Part shown: piece after piece, positions 46,106 through 56,801 of the stretch | Layout of the letters: each line of letters opens with the position of its first letter | Position numbering within the stretch: position 1 is the stretch's first letter | Origin: Triticum aestivum | Taxonomy: Eukaryota > Streptophyta > Magnoliopsida > Poales > Poaceae | Length of the DNA stretch: 64,000 bases | Direction: 5' to 3' | Assembly (NCBI RefSeq): GCF_018294505.1 | Contig: NC_057796.1 | Location: 271,857,595 to 271,921,594, forward strand | Program-made: the position numbers and the translations under genes | Notes under the pieces: generated by a model | What the model saw: only the letters and a program-made list of their open reading frames with translations | Told to the model about the DNA's origin: nothing | Database searches by the model: none

Positions 46106-46416
46106 TTTTTTTTCGAAAAGGGGGAACTCCCTGGCCTCTGCATCAGAACGATGCATACGGCCAACTTATTAAAAAGATAAATAGGTTCAACAAGATCTTA
46201 GAGTCTCAAAACGAAAATAAAGGAGAGCTCACAAAGAGCCAAAAGGGCCAAAAACAAACTGGCCATGAAAAGCCACAACCAACTGGCATAAGAGAGACAG
46301 GTAAACTAATTGCATATCCTATTACATGATCGCCATCCAAACCGGTTGAAGATATCCCGTGCTACCGTCTCCCAGCGGGTAGATCCAGTAACCAAACGCT
46401 CCCTGGCCTCCGTCGG
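46106..46416 (-). mobile_element. Severely 5'-truncated LINE with target duplication
   Basis: The 14-bp direct repeats AGCATGTACTTCCT flank the element at 46092-46105 and 46417-46430. A T run at the left end (46106-46112) is the poly(A) tail on the minus strand. Next comes a segment with CCTGGCCTCTGCATCAGAACG-like sequence that matches, in reverse complement, the LINE tail in XDH intron 1 near 7800-7850. Only the 3' untranslated end is present. Confidence 0.85.
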
Positions 46417-46430
46417 AGCATGTACTTCCT

Positions 46431-47670
46431 AACGCTCTTATATTTGTTTTACAGAGGGAGTACTAACTTTCAGTTTGGGTCGCCATGTATGGCATTGTAT
46501 AGCCTTATGATCACATAATAGTTCCTGTAAACATTTCTCATGATCAATAAGCCTTAGCAAGTTGGTCTTAAAAAGGGAAGAAGCGAGATAGCGACAACAC
46601 ATATAGGCGGGACTAATGCGCCAAAATATATAGGAACAAGGTGGTTGCTGTTCTAGGGCCTTGCCCGATCAATCTAGTTATGGGTACTAATAACCTCTGA
46701 TCTTTTCTTTGCCCCTATTTTTTTAATCTCTTTGTTACTGTTGTTATTGTTTTGTGTCATAGCTATGGCTGAAGTAATATGACGGGAACAAATTGCCGTC
46801 TCAAATTTTGGGCACATATTTTTATTCTTCGAGTGTGGATTAATTTTGGGGTGATTTATCAGACGGCCGATTTGCATGTCCCAGATGCCCATTTGCGAGC
46901 CATGCAAGATGTACAAAGTGAACTGCTTACCCAAAATAAAGCTCCTAAGATTGGTATCAGTATAAATAGGATTATTTAATCATATATACAAAGAACAAGA
47001 TCAAGAAATATTTCCATACAACAACACATTAAATAAGAAAAATACAAACATGATGATAGTACTGATCACGAAGTAACGTAGACTGATCTCTTTATTTTAT
47101 TTTTGCGGGAGAACCTAGACTGATCAGTGTCCCTGTTCTTCTCCTTGACACTGTTAAATTAAAGATAACAATTTGTTAATAGCGTTAGGAGCTAACGGTA
47201 ATGTAGATTTCTCAATTACAGGCTTATATGCCATCCCATTTCTATTCAGAAACCAACCCCTCCCCCCTAATCAGCTACAAAACTAGAACTATGCTGCTTT
47301 CAGAGGGATCATAGCAAACCAAATGTCAGCCAACTTTCTATATGGCCTCTTGGTGCTTCCACAAATCTAAATTATTTGAAATTCTAGTTTCATCCAAAGT
47401 CAAACTTCTATAAGTTCGATCAAGTCTATATGACAATATTTTCCTTGAATAAGAAGTTTTGCTGACCCAACAAACTTGTTCAGGTCCATGGCTGCACGGT
47501 TGACAGGTGGGACTTTTTTTGTAAAATCCCAAGTGCACCATGGCTGTTGAAGCAGCGATACAAAAGGAAGCGTGGCTTTGTGAAACTATTCAATTTCTTA
47601 AAAACTATTTTGCTATTTTGTGAAGAACAGAGAAAAATGTAACTTCAAGGAATTTACTAACCATGTCATA
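46431..47670. other. Intergenic DNA downstream of the membrane-protein gene
   Basis: AT-rich with no convincing coding frame. A short TTTACAGAGGGAGTA near 46450 looks like an isolated MITE end. The 3' UTR of the minus-strand gene ending at 47671 must lie at the right side of this interval. Confidence 0.45.
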
Positions 47671-50600
47671 TTAAGCGACACCGCCAATGCTGAGTATGAC
47701 GCCGAACACCCAAATGGAGACTAATAGAAGAACACTCCCGATCCATATACGGCGCCTGTAGGTGAGGCTAGACTGGCAAATCCAGAGTGCAGTGAAGACC
47801 TCTACGATGCTGAAGACAAAAATGGTGGTGAGGATGAGCTTGTTGTGGCCGAAGACTACTCCACTGGGCGGCTTGTGGAGCATCGTGTGCACGTCCATAA
47901 CCAGGGTGTGGGAACCCACTGTTCCCAGCGCACGTGCGATTAACTGCAACGCAGACTCCTGAGCGGGTACATTCACATGCTGATCTATGTTGATTCTCAC
48001 TTCGTGGTCGTCGTCGCCCTATACAATGAAAGAGCCTCACATATCATCAGTACTTGTGGAGTAGTTCAGTATAGTGCAAATACGAGGAAAGAAATATATA
48101 GCTACCAACGTACAAACTATTCTTTGGATTGGACCAGCGTACAAACTAATTCGATCGAGTGGATTATTTTTCTTATGAGAACATGGGACAGATGTAGACT
48201 CAATAGAGATTGGTTTTTTGGGATCATGATGCTCCCCATTTTGAAATGGATGGACATGGAACATGTGCCAGGAGGTGGTAGTGTATTCCATTGTACTGGC
48301 CATGAATTGCAATACCTTACCTATATTGCTTAACAAAATTAGTTTCACGGAGTCAAACAACTATGCATGTCACAATTCCCTATGCGAGATCCAAGGTGAT
48401 TNNNNNNNNNNNNNNNNNNNNNNNNNNNNNNNNNNNNNNNNNNNNNNNNNNNNNNNNNNNNNNNNNNNNNNNNNNNNNNNNNNNNNNNNNNNNNNNNNNN
48501 NNNNNNNNNNNNNNNNNNNNNNNNNNNNNNNNNNNNNNNNNNNNNNNNNNNNNNNNNNNNNNNNNNNNNNNNNNNNNNNNNNNNNNNNNNNNNNNNNNNN
48601 NNNNNNNNNNNNNNNNNNNNNNNNNNNNNNNNNNNNNNNNNNNNNNNNNNNNNNNNNNNNNNNNNNNNNNNNNNNNNNNNNNNNNNNNNNNNNNNNNNNN
48701 NNNNNNNNNNNNNNNNNNNNNNNNNNNNNNNNNNNNNNNNNNNNNNNNNNNNNNNNNNNNNNNNNNNNNNNNNNNNNNNNNNNNNNNNNNNNNNNNNNNN
48801 NNNNNNNNNNNNNNNNNNNNNNNNNNNNNNNNNNNNNTTAATACAACTATGTGAGAAGCATTTTAGCTCCTAGCCCTTTTTGTTAGTAAAACAGAACCTT
48901 TAAAGGCGTTCTTTTTGGGGAAAAACACTCACGTCATGTAGCTTATATGGTGAAGTATATCTGAGGAAAGCTAAAAGAAGTGTATCTGAGAACAAATTTC
49001 ATCTCAAAATATGCAATTTTGTAACCCGTGAAAAACAACAAGTAGCATATTTTTTAATATTTTGTAGTTTTTTTTTGCAGAAAATTTAGAGAGCTTTATT
49101 CAAACAAAAGAACTCCTGCGACAATCAGCTAGAAGCCTAGAAGGCGGGTCACCAGGAAGGTTGGTTTAGAATCCAACCAACTCTAGGTGACCATCAGCGA
49201 GTAGGCATGCTTAGCGCTTAGATGGGCTAGAAAATTAGCAGATTTGTTTACATGTTGAATAACTAAAGAAATAAACAACAAAGTAAGCTCTCCAATCTCT
49301 AAGAGTATCTGTGCCACACCAGAACATCAGTTGCCCGCGAGCGTTCTAGAGGTTCACCACCTCCAGGCAATCCATTTTCATTATCACATGTGAGTATCAT
49401 CTCAATTTTGCAAAGATGGTGCCATCTCTCAGTGATAAGGCCTCGGCGATCATCGGATCAGTAGCCCCCAACATGGGGTTTGCACCAAGCACCCAACAAA
49501 GCTGTGGCAGATCGAGCCACAGCACCAGCCCCTGCCATGCTTGCCTTAGAGTTCAGCGCGCCATCCATGTTAATCTTCACCCAACCCTGATCGGGTGGAC
49601 GCCATCCATGGCCAGGAAGACCAAACACTTGGGGTTCAGGTGTATCAAGCAAAGCAAGATCCTTCCTAACGCGCCGTTGGAGTTGCACATTCTTAAAGCT
49701 AAACGTATATGTAGGTGATACTCCAACCAAGCAGCCTCACATATGTATTTTTGTAGAATTTTCAGCCATGTTGTTCTTCCATAAACCAGCGAATGGTTAC
49801 GTATCGATTTAAATGTGCCCAAGAATAAATTTGGGAAGAAAGTGAATGGAATCAATAGTTTATTGGAAGAAGAGTTCATAAATTTGTATAACGTACTCAA
49901 GTGAGCCCGTTATTTTATGTAAATTCCATGATAATATATTAATCGGAAAGTTACGAAACGTTTTGATGTGTACTACATGTCCATGTGTTCGTCATATCTC
50001 GGTACAATTTCGTATAAAATACATAGGCTAGAAAAGATAAAATTGTGAATCTGTAACTGGATTCCCAGATGTTTGTGCTGTTTACTGTATAGCTTACAAC
50101 TGAAAAAAGCTGCCCAAACAAACGTATTCACATACATAGTTCACATCTACACGATGAGCATTTTCTTTTGTCTCTGAATTTATGAAAATAAAAAATCTGT
50201 TTTTGATTAACAAATAGGTGTTCACACAGTCCTGGATTATAGCATGAGAAACTACCAGGAACAAACTATGTGCCGGCCGGGGTGGGATTCAGGACCGTCA
50301 TTCGATTTCTAGCAAATTAGAATTTGAAAAATGAAATAAAGAACGGTTCAAAGTATTAATAATCACAAAAATTGGACGTATGCTGGAGGATCTCAGAATC
50401 AATCAAGCCAAGAGAAGTACGTCACGACGAAGTAACTGGTCTCAGGTAGTACCTCTGGTGGAGGCGCAGGCGCAGGCGCAGAGTTGATGGGAACCACGAG
50501 GCCGCCGCTCGTCTGCTCACCGGCCTCCACGCTGGTCAGCTCAGTGGCCACGACTCCAGCAATCTGGCATGGGCAGGATGCATATAGAGGACAAAGCTAA

Positions 50601-50873
50601 TTAAGATCTCGTCCTAGCTAGCTACGGCGCCCTTGTACTAGCTCGAGAACGTATGTTATGTTCTACACTGTATGTCGACAGAGGAGTACGTACCTCGTAA
50701 ATGTCGCCGCCGAACAGGATGGAGAAGGTGTCCTTGATTGGCTGTGGCATGATCACGGCCTCCATGCGGTGGTTGCCGTAGTCTTGGGCGATGACGTCAT
50801 CCCTGTAGATGCGCTCCTCGGTCTGCCCCATCGCCACCCGCCCCATCGTCACCGTCGGGAAGCGCTCAGCCAT
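47671..50873 (-). CDS. Unrecognised 212-residue protein with two C-terminal membrane segments
   Basis: Inferred three-exon gene: 50873-50694, 50563-50453, 48018-47671, all joined in phase 0 with GT-AG ends. Exon 1 (60 residues) starts MAERFPTVTMGRVAMG and is hydrophilic. Exon 2 (37 residues) ends in an Ala-Pro run (APAPAPPPE). Exon 3 (115 residues) starts with an acidic GDDDHEVRI stretch and contains two hydrophobic segments at about residues 158-178 and 188-208, separated by a basic loop (TYRRR), then a five-residue tail. A tail-anchored or hairpin membrane protein is suggested. I do not recognise the family. Support comes from agreeing splice phases, a TATA box upstream and high GC with coding-like third positions in exons 1-2. 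Intron 2 (2.4 kb) holds a LINE fragment and an N gap, so a missing exon is possible. Reading through the exon 2 donor would add 19 codons and then a stop, giving a soluble form. Confidence 0.6.
48402..48837. other. Assembly gap (436 N)
   Basis: The N run lies inside the inferred second intron of the minus-strand membrane-protein gene. Confidence 0.99.
49070..49735 (-). mobile_element. LINE fragment with RNase H-like domain
   Basis: On the minus strand at 49730-49458 a frame encodes PPDQGWVKINMDGALN followed by GAGAVARS, the start of the plant-type RNase H domain found at the end of L1-like LINEs. The T-rich run at 49069-49077 would be its poly(A) end. It lies in an intron of the membrane-protein gene on the same strand. 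A host gene remnant with such a domain is a less likely alternative. Confidence 0.7.
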
Positions 50874-51080
50874 GGGAATGGGATGGTTTCTGCGTACGGA
50901 GTACCTACGCTTGCTGCTGCTGGCGCTGGCCCAAGAACGGGACTTGATCGATTCTTTTTCGTATCGAAAAAATCCTTTTCGGACGGGACCTGATCGATTC
51001 TCTGACTTCAGTATCAACAGCTTTGGGTTGGAAGAATTTGCAAGGTGATTGAGCGATAATGAAGAGCGGGCGCGCGGTAT

Positions 51081-51090
51081 CCTTATATAG
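51081..51090 (-). promoter_or_regulatory. TATA box of the membrane-protein gene
   Basis: CTATATAAGG on the minus strand lies 208 bp upstream of the ATG at 50873. The spacing allows a 5' UTR of about 180 bases. No other TATA-like site sits nearer in this GC-rich stretch. Confidence 0.6.
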
Positions 51091-51099
51091 TGTGGCTGC

Positions 51100-51950
51100 G
51101 GCGAGAGTGCAGGTGGTGCTTGACGCGTCGATCGACGCACGCCGTCTGGTCCGACGATCCTGACGTCCATCTGGTCCGGCGATCCGTCCGTCTGCCTATT
51201 TTTGCTTTATTATATGAGTTCCTGATGTTTTGCAGTTAGGTCCTTCCCTTTGTTTGACGCTGTCCAGCCGCCACGTGGGCCCCATTTGCTGGTTTTATGG
51301 TATTGCCCAATCTTCTTTTCTGAACACATTACAAACACGTATGCTCATATGTACACACATACACTCACCCCTATAAGCGTATATACACACACCCTATCCC
51401 TATGAGCATCTTCAAAAGACTAAGTCGGCATATCATCTTGAGATTAACGAAGTTGCCACGGATGCCAATCTCGTGAGGGCTGACGATGAAACGTCCAGTC
51501 CGGATGACTTTAAAAAAAGATATTGTATAAGCGTAAATGTTCAGATACACACACGAACATACAATCATCCATATGAAGACAGAGTTGAATATAGGGAGCG
51601 TTTACACCATTACGAAAAAGGGTTGCCCCCCGCTTTATATTATAAAGCACCAACACCAAGCATCCGACAACAACAAGGTTCGAGAATAAGAAAAGGAAAA
51701 TAAAGCATAAGTCACAGCAAGGGGAAAGGAGGAGGTCTCACTGGGGGCACAACAGAACAAGCCCCAATACAAGCTAAGAAAACAAAATCTAATCTGGCTC
51801 CGGAGGAGGAGGAGGAGGCGGTGGTGCCATCGCGGCTGCAGCGTTTACACCATTACACATACACAAGCCGACGCGAAGGTGATAACTGGAGTAGGAGACA
51901 TGGGTTGCTCAGCCGGAAGCATATGCAAGCTGACTACTCAGATAACATGT
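51100..51950. other. Intergenic repeat-like DNA
   Basis: From about 51330 to 51540 there is a run of CACACATAC-type dinucleotide-rich sequence followed by a segment with CTATGAGCATCTTCAAAAG. It looks like a dispersed cereal repeat, but I could not find its ends. The rest shows no gene. Confidence 0.35.
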
Positions 51951-51959
51951 TAGGTAACC

Positions 51960-52330
51960 CTATGGTGCCCGCTCTGGCCCACTGACGAGCGTCTTCCTGG
52001 GTCGCTTGGACGAGGCACGAGACACAAGGTCGCTGGCCATCGAAGATGCAACCATTACAATGGTTCCGTAGTCACCAGGTGGTGAGTATGATGATGGAGG
52101 AGAACCCATGGCGATGAGTGTTGGGGGAGTGCAAGCACGAGCTGTTCCACCAATCCGCGAAGGCCATCGCCGGCGACGACAGAGCGACTGTGGACATGAT
52201 AGAATCTCATGTCAGTCCTGGCGGGAGAACGAGCAACTAACCAGGAGGTGTTGGAGATCCTCGGGGCCTGCTCACAAAAGGCATACACATCCGCATGTGG
52301 GAGGTTGCGACGAGCAAGTCGGATCACAAA
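51960..52330 (-). mobile_element. LINE zinc-binding-domain remnant
   Basis: The minus strand near 52327-52190 reads [12 protein letters not shown], then CEQAP, then ARSPARTDMRFYHVH, a degraded version of the same LINE zinc-binding domain seen at 16680-17054 ([20 protein letters not shown]). No ends are visible. Confidence 0.6.
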
Positions 52331-53106
52331 AATTATTTTTCACAAGAACAAACACTTTTTTCACAAGTTTGATCCTCGGGGACCTGACTCGACAAAGCGA
52401 TCACCTTGTTACCCAAAAAACAAGACGTTGAATCTTATGAAAAAAAGTTTTTTTCACCCGACCGAAGACTGGACAAAATCCCACATTTTCACCCGACAAT
52501 TTCCCTATCTTAAAATAACCACCATCATTTTTTTCACAAGAAAGCACCAAGATTGTGTAATAAATTTTCTAATAGCACTGAAATGGCAATAAGGAAAGTT
52601 TGACACCATTTCTAACCGGTGGGGTGTGCTGTCAGGCTGAGGTTTACCACAGCTTGACAGCTGTTTTGCTACAGTTTTTATAGACAGATTGAGGTAAGTT
52701 TTAGACTGATTTTGACCAGTCTACTCGTGTTTTTTTTTGAAAGCGTACTCACGTAGGCATAAGCTTATCTGTATATATAGGAGCTGGAAAACAGTACACA
52801 TATGCAGTTACAAATACAGGTAACACACCATACGAGGAGGATACATCCAATGGCACCATCGCAGACAACTTGCACAAAAGACCTCACAAAAGATTGTTTT
52901 ACAAAGTAGGCCCTTGGATCCTCTGCTCTAAAGGACGGCCGCCGTGCGTCGACGACGTTCGCCGTTAAGCGAACGCTTCTGGAAGTCTCCTCTTTCAAAA
53001 ACTAACGAAATATCTCGAGTTGAGCCGTACCCACCGCCAGTTGCTCGCCGAAAATTCGTTTTTTTTGGGACATGCTCGCCGAAAATTCTTTTCTTTCTTT
53101 ACCTAA
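52331..53106. other. Intergenic DNA
   Basis: Contains several TTTTTTCAC(A/C) stretches at 52330-52550 but no gene, RNA or clear transposon end. Confidence 0.4.
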
Positions 53107-54016
53107 TATAATATTAAAGTGAGGATTGTTCCTCCACTTTTTTTGGTCCATCACGTACTTGTTTTTCGCCCGTTTCGATTTCCTGAGTTTTTTTTCATCC
53201 GTAGCGTGTACCTGCAGGTCATCCTCGGAACGTCAAAAAATAGTCGCTAACAAACGGAGTCAAACCCGGGTTGTCTTTTTCGTCCGTTTCAATTTCCTGA
53301 GTTTTCTTCGTCCGTAGCATGTACCTGTAGGTCATCCTCGGAACGTAAAAAAAAGTCGCTAACAAGCGGAGTCAAACCAAGGTTGTCTTGGAAAGAGCAC
53401 GTAGCCGCTAGCCAACTCAGCTAGCTGACGTTTCATGCAAATAAGGGAAACTTTTCCTATTTGAGATTTTTTTCTCTCATCTGTTTCTTCGCATGGGCCC
53501 AGCTGGGCCTGGTCTACACTTTTTTTTTTCGTGGATTTGGGAGCAGCGAAAAAAAGAAAATATAATATTAAAGTGAGGATTGTTCCTCCACTTTTTTTGG
53601 TCCATCGCGTACTTGTTTTTCGTCCGTTTCGATTTCTTGAGTTTTTTTTTCGTTCGTAGCGTGTACCTGCAGGTCATCCTCGGAACGTCAAAAAAAAGTC
53701 GCTAACAAGCGGAGTCAAACCCGGGTTGTCTTTTTCGTTCGTTTCGATTTTTTGAGTTTTCTTCGTCTGTAGCATGTACCTGTAGGTCATCCTCGGAACG
53801 TAAAAAAAAGTCGCTAACAAGTGGAGTCAAACCAAGGTTGTCTTGGAAAGAGCACGTAGCCGCTAGCCAACTCAGCTAGCTGATGTTTCATGCAAAACAG
53901 GGAAACTTTTCCTATTTGAGATTTTTTTTCTCTCATCTGTTCCTTCGCATGGGCCCAGCTGGGCCTGGTCTACACTTTTTTTTTCATGGATTGGGGAGCA
54001 GCGAAAAAAAGAAAAA
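53107..54016. repeat. Nested tandem duplication, 2 x 454 bp
   Basis: Unit 1 (53107-53560) and unit 2 (53561-54014) both start TATAATATTAAAGTGAGGAT and end in GAGCAGCGAAAAAAAGAAAA. Inside each unit a ~114-bp block beginning CGTTTC[GA]ATTTCCTGAG is itself repeated (53171 and 53285 in unit 1), both times with the CATCCTCGGAACGT core. The unit also holds a palindromic GGGCCCAGCTGGGCC near its right end. No coding potential. Confidence 0.92.
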
Positions 54017-54450
54017 ATATATAACTTCACTAATTGGGGCTCGATCTCAAGACCTCCGTTCTAACCTCAAAGGGCGCATCCAACTCAATAGGCTTATGAT
54101 TTTGTAAGAAAACATGGTTCATTGCTAAACTAATTAGTCCCACCTTGCCCCTTTCAATTAAATTCCATTAATTTATATAGGCCCATGAGCTGTATTACAT
54201 CACCAAGCAGCCTTGGATCGATTGAGGGAAGATAATTTGAGGCTAATTACATGAGAAATAAAAGAAGGAAGGAGAAGTAAGGTTGCAGAAATAAGGAAGA
54301 AATGGGAGGAAAAGAGAAGTGAAGAAAAGAATAGTGACGTGACAGAAATAAAGAAAGGAAGGGACGAATTAACCCACCTTGCATGGGAGGCGGGCACGCA
54401 GTTCATTCATTCAATCAGTGCGAATTAATAGAACCTGCATACTTTTATTT
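54017..54450. other. Non-coding DNA before the mitochondrial block
   Basis: Purine-rich between 54240 and 54370 (GGAAGGAGAAG-type). No gene seen. The junction with mitochondrial sequence is somewhere between about 54400 and 54780 and cannot be fixed by eye. Confidence 0.4.
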
Positions 54451-54790
54451 GTTACCCTTACTAAACCGTAGTAAGGATACGAATACGACTGAAATAAACT
54501 ACTAGAATCTAAATATAAGGAAAGGATCAGAATAAGTACTAATGCTCTGTATAATACTTTTCCCCGAGCGATGGTTTAGCGGATTCGGAATTGTAACCAA
54601 GCATCCTGGGTTCTATACCCGATTCAACACTAGAGCATGCAGCCGATCCTGGATACATAACTATATAAAGTGTGCAGTTTTGGATCTTTATTGGTAACTT
54701 GGTCGGACCAACCCAACCGGCGATTTCCGACAAGTCTTTCTGCTTAGAGCAAGAAGTGGAACCAAAATAAAGCTTTCTTTATTTTCATTT

Positions 54791-55363
54791 ATGGATAACC
54801 AATCCATTTTCCAATATAGTTGGGAGATTTTACCCAAGAAATGGGTACATAAAATGAAAAGATCGGAACATGGGAATAGATCTTATACCAATACTGACTA
54901 CCCATTTCCATTGTTGTGCTTTCTAAAATGGCATACCTATACAAGGGTTCAAGTTTCGATCAATATTTGCGGAGTGGATCATCCCTCTCGAAAACGAAGA
55001 TTTGAAGTTGTCCATAATTTACAGAGTACTCGGTATAACTCACGCATTCGTGTACAAACAAGTGCAGACGAAGTAACACGAATATCTCCGGTAGTCAGTC
55101 TATTTCCATCAGCCAGCCGGTGGGAGCGAGAAGTATGGGATATGTCTGGTGTTTCTTCCATCAATCATCCGGATTTACGCCGTATATCAACAGATTATCG
55201 TTTCGAGGGTCATCCATTACGAAAAGACTTTCCTCTGAGTGGATATGTGGAAGTTCGCTATGATGATCCAGAGAAACGTGTGGTTTCTGAACCCATTGAG
55301 ATGACCCAAGAATTTCGCTATTTCGATTTTGCTAGTCCTTGGGAACAGCGTAGCGACGGATAA
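54791..55363 (+). CDS. nad9: NADH dehydrogenase subunit 9 (mitochondrial copy)
   Basis: An intact 190-codon frame, the normal length of plant mitochondrial nad9, from MDNQSIFQY to SPWEQRSDG. Nad9 is the 30-kDa-type subunit of the peripheral arm of respiratory complex I. The signature ERE-x-W-D-M-x-G-V near residues 123-132 and the HPDLRRI..D...[11 protein letters not shown] block are present. Several codons are genomic forms that plant mitochondria normally change by C-to-U editing (S for F or L, P for L, H for Y). A few others, such as an arginine before FEGHPLRKD where I expect glycine, are not explained by editing and may be decay after transfer. In the nucleus such a copy would not be expressed as a functional protein. 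Confidence 0.95.
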   Translation: MDNQSIFQYSWEILPKKWVHKMKRSEHGNRSYTNTDYPFPLLCFLKWHTYTRVQVSINICGVDHPSRKRRFEVVHNLQSTRYNSRIRVQTSADEVTRISPVVSLFPSASRWEREVWDMSGVSSINHPDLRRISTDYRFEGHPLRKDFPLSGYVEVRYDDPEKRVVSEPIEMTQEFRYFDFASPWEQRSDG

Positions 55364-56084
55364 TTCCGAATCTACATAGGTCTAGTCCAGGGGACAAATC
55401 AATAGGAAATGCTATTTGCTTCTTAAGAAGAAGATTTTTTTTGAAATGAAAGAGTTTCCACGGGCGTCGGATATCATTTCTTCAAATAAGGAAGAAGTGT
55501 TATCGAAGGATTTCCTTCCATTCTTCCTAGTATGGAAGAAGTAAAGAAAAAGTACTGCGTCTCGATCTACACGCGGTTTCATTGATAGCAGAAGAGTACG
55601 CTAGCTAGCGGAGCCTGAAAACGCTTGCTTGCGCCCCACCCCTACGGAAACAATTGCCTATGCTTGCTGCTCGCTCAGTGTCAGTAGAAGGGAAGAAAAG
55701 ATGGTCACTCCTTTTAGGAACATGGCGAGCCTTACTTACGACTGTTGCACTTCACTCGCTGCTCGTTCATTCACTTGCTCATGAACTCGCTGCTTCGCCA
55801 GAAGCGACTAGTCGCCTCCTTTCCTCCGCCGAAAGATGCTTAGCCAGAAGCGATGAAGGAGGGGAGCTGGGGAAGGCCGACGATGGCAATGAGGGGGAAG
55901 CTGTCGTAGAAGCTTTGTCCCTTGCTTTACATAAATAGTTATGAACTTACTAAATGACCTTATTTATTCTCCCGGAACGCTAGCAAATCTAATAGTTCCA
56001 TCTGCTCTTCTTAACTTAAGAACGAAGGCCGCCATCCTTCTTATTCAGGAACCCTTTGTTTGAGGAGGGTGTATCCCCGGGAAG
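55364..56084. other. Mitochondrial intergenic DNA, nad9 to trnY
   Basis: Contains a 94-codon frame (55654-55938) rich in Ala, Ser and Leu with no recognised motif. It is probably one of the many unconserved mitochondrial open frames. Confidence 0.5.
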
Positions 56085-56167
56085 GGGAGAGTGGCCGAGC
56101 GGTCAAAAGCAACAGACTGTAAATCTGTTGAAGGTTTTCTACGTAGGTTCGAATCCTGCCTCTCCCA
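56085..56167 (+). tRNA. trnY: tRNA-Tyr (GUA), mitochondrial type
   Basis: 83 nt ending in the discriminator A at 56167. The acceptor stem pairs GGGAGAG (56085-56091) with CTCTCCC (56160-56166). The D arm is GGCCGAGCGGTC. The anticodon stem ACAGA/TCTGT holds GTA at 56119-56121. There is a long variable arm, and the T arm contains GGTTCGAATCC. No CCA is encoded, as usual in plants. The structure is intact. In plant mitochondria this gene precedes nad2 exon 3 and is co-transcribed with it. Confidence 0.95.
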
Positions 56168-56801
56168 CTTGTTGTAGACTTAAGAGAAGAGAAAGTAGGC
56201 GGAAGCCTAGGAGGGCCAACCGAGCGAAGCTCTTTTTTTTTGCCGTGCCGTGAAGTGCAATTTTCTCGTATGCGTTTTAGAGAGGTTGTCGAAAAAAGAC
56301 GATCTATAGAGATTCCCCATCTATATCCAATCGAGAATAGAAGCGACTCGCTTCCGGCGTCGGCTTGTAGTCTCTGCAGTCGGCACACGCACACGCCCGC
56401 CATCATGCCTCCTTGGTTTGGGACGAAGCCAAGCGAGACATACGATAGATGAAGGAAGCCCACCCAGCAGGAGGGCTAAAACCTGTAGTTTTGAAGTTGC
56501 AAACTCCAGCTTCAAAGCTGGAGTGCTTTAGCCCTTTTTTAAGCAAGAATCACCGTCTTGAGCGCCTTGCGCGCTCAAGAACAAGCAAGGGATGAGCGCT
56601 TTGTTGCTAAAGCGGATACGTTTTCTTGCTGGGGAAGGCTAGTTTGATCGAGGATTGGAGAGGAGGGAGAGGTGGAATAAAAAGCTCGGGATGGATTTTG
56701 GAGTCTTCGTGCGAGCCGTATGCGGTGAGAGTCACACGTACGGTAAGGAGGGGGGTTCGCGTCTATACGTGTAGTGTGGTGGTTGGGCCTACCCACCCTA
56801 T
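56168..56801 (+). other. 3' half of the trans-spliced nad2 intron 2
   Basis: A group II domain V hairpin (GAGCCGTATGCGG, then CACACGTACGGT) lies at 56713-56746, and the interval ends in CCTAT before exon 3, a group II 3' end. In plants nad2 exons 1-2 and 3-5 are separate transcripts joined in trans at this intron, so only its 3' half belongs here. A strong inverted repeat around 56478-56535 (GGGCTAAAAC, then GTGCTTTAGCCC) is also present. Confidence 0.85.

Noticed and set aside
54539..54733. Possible tRNA-like or plastid-derived segment at the start of the mitochondrial block
   Set aside because: A GGTTCTATACCC-like stretch resembles a T arm, but no acceptor or anticodon stem could be paired.
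55654..55938. 94-codon mitochondrial frame between nad9 and trnY
   Set aside because: No family resemblance; short unconserved frames are common in plant mitochondrial spacers. Noted only inside the spacer entry.
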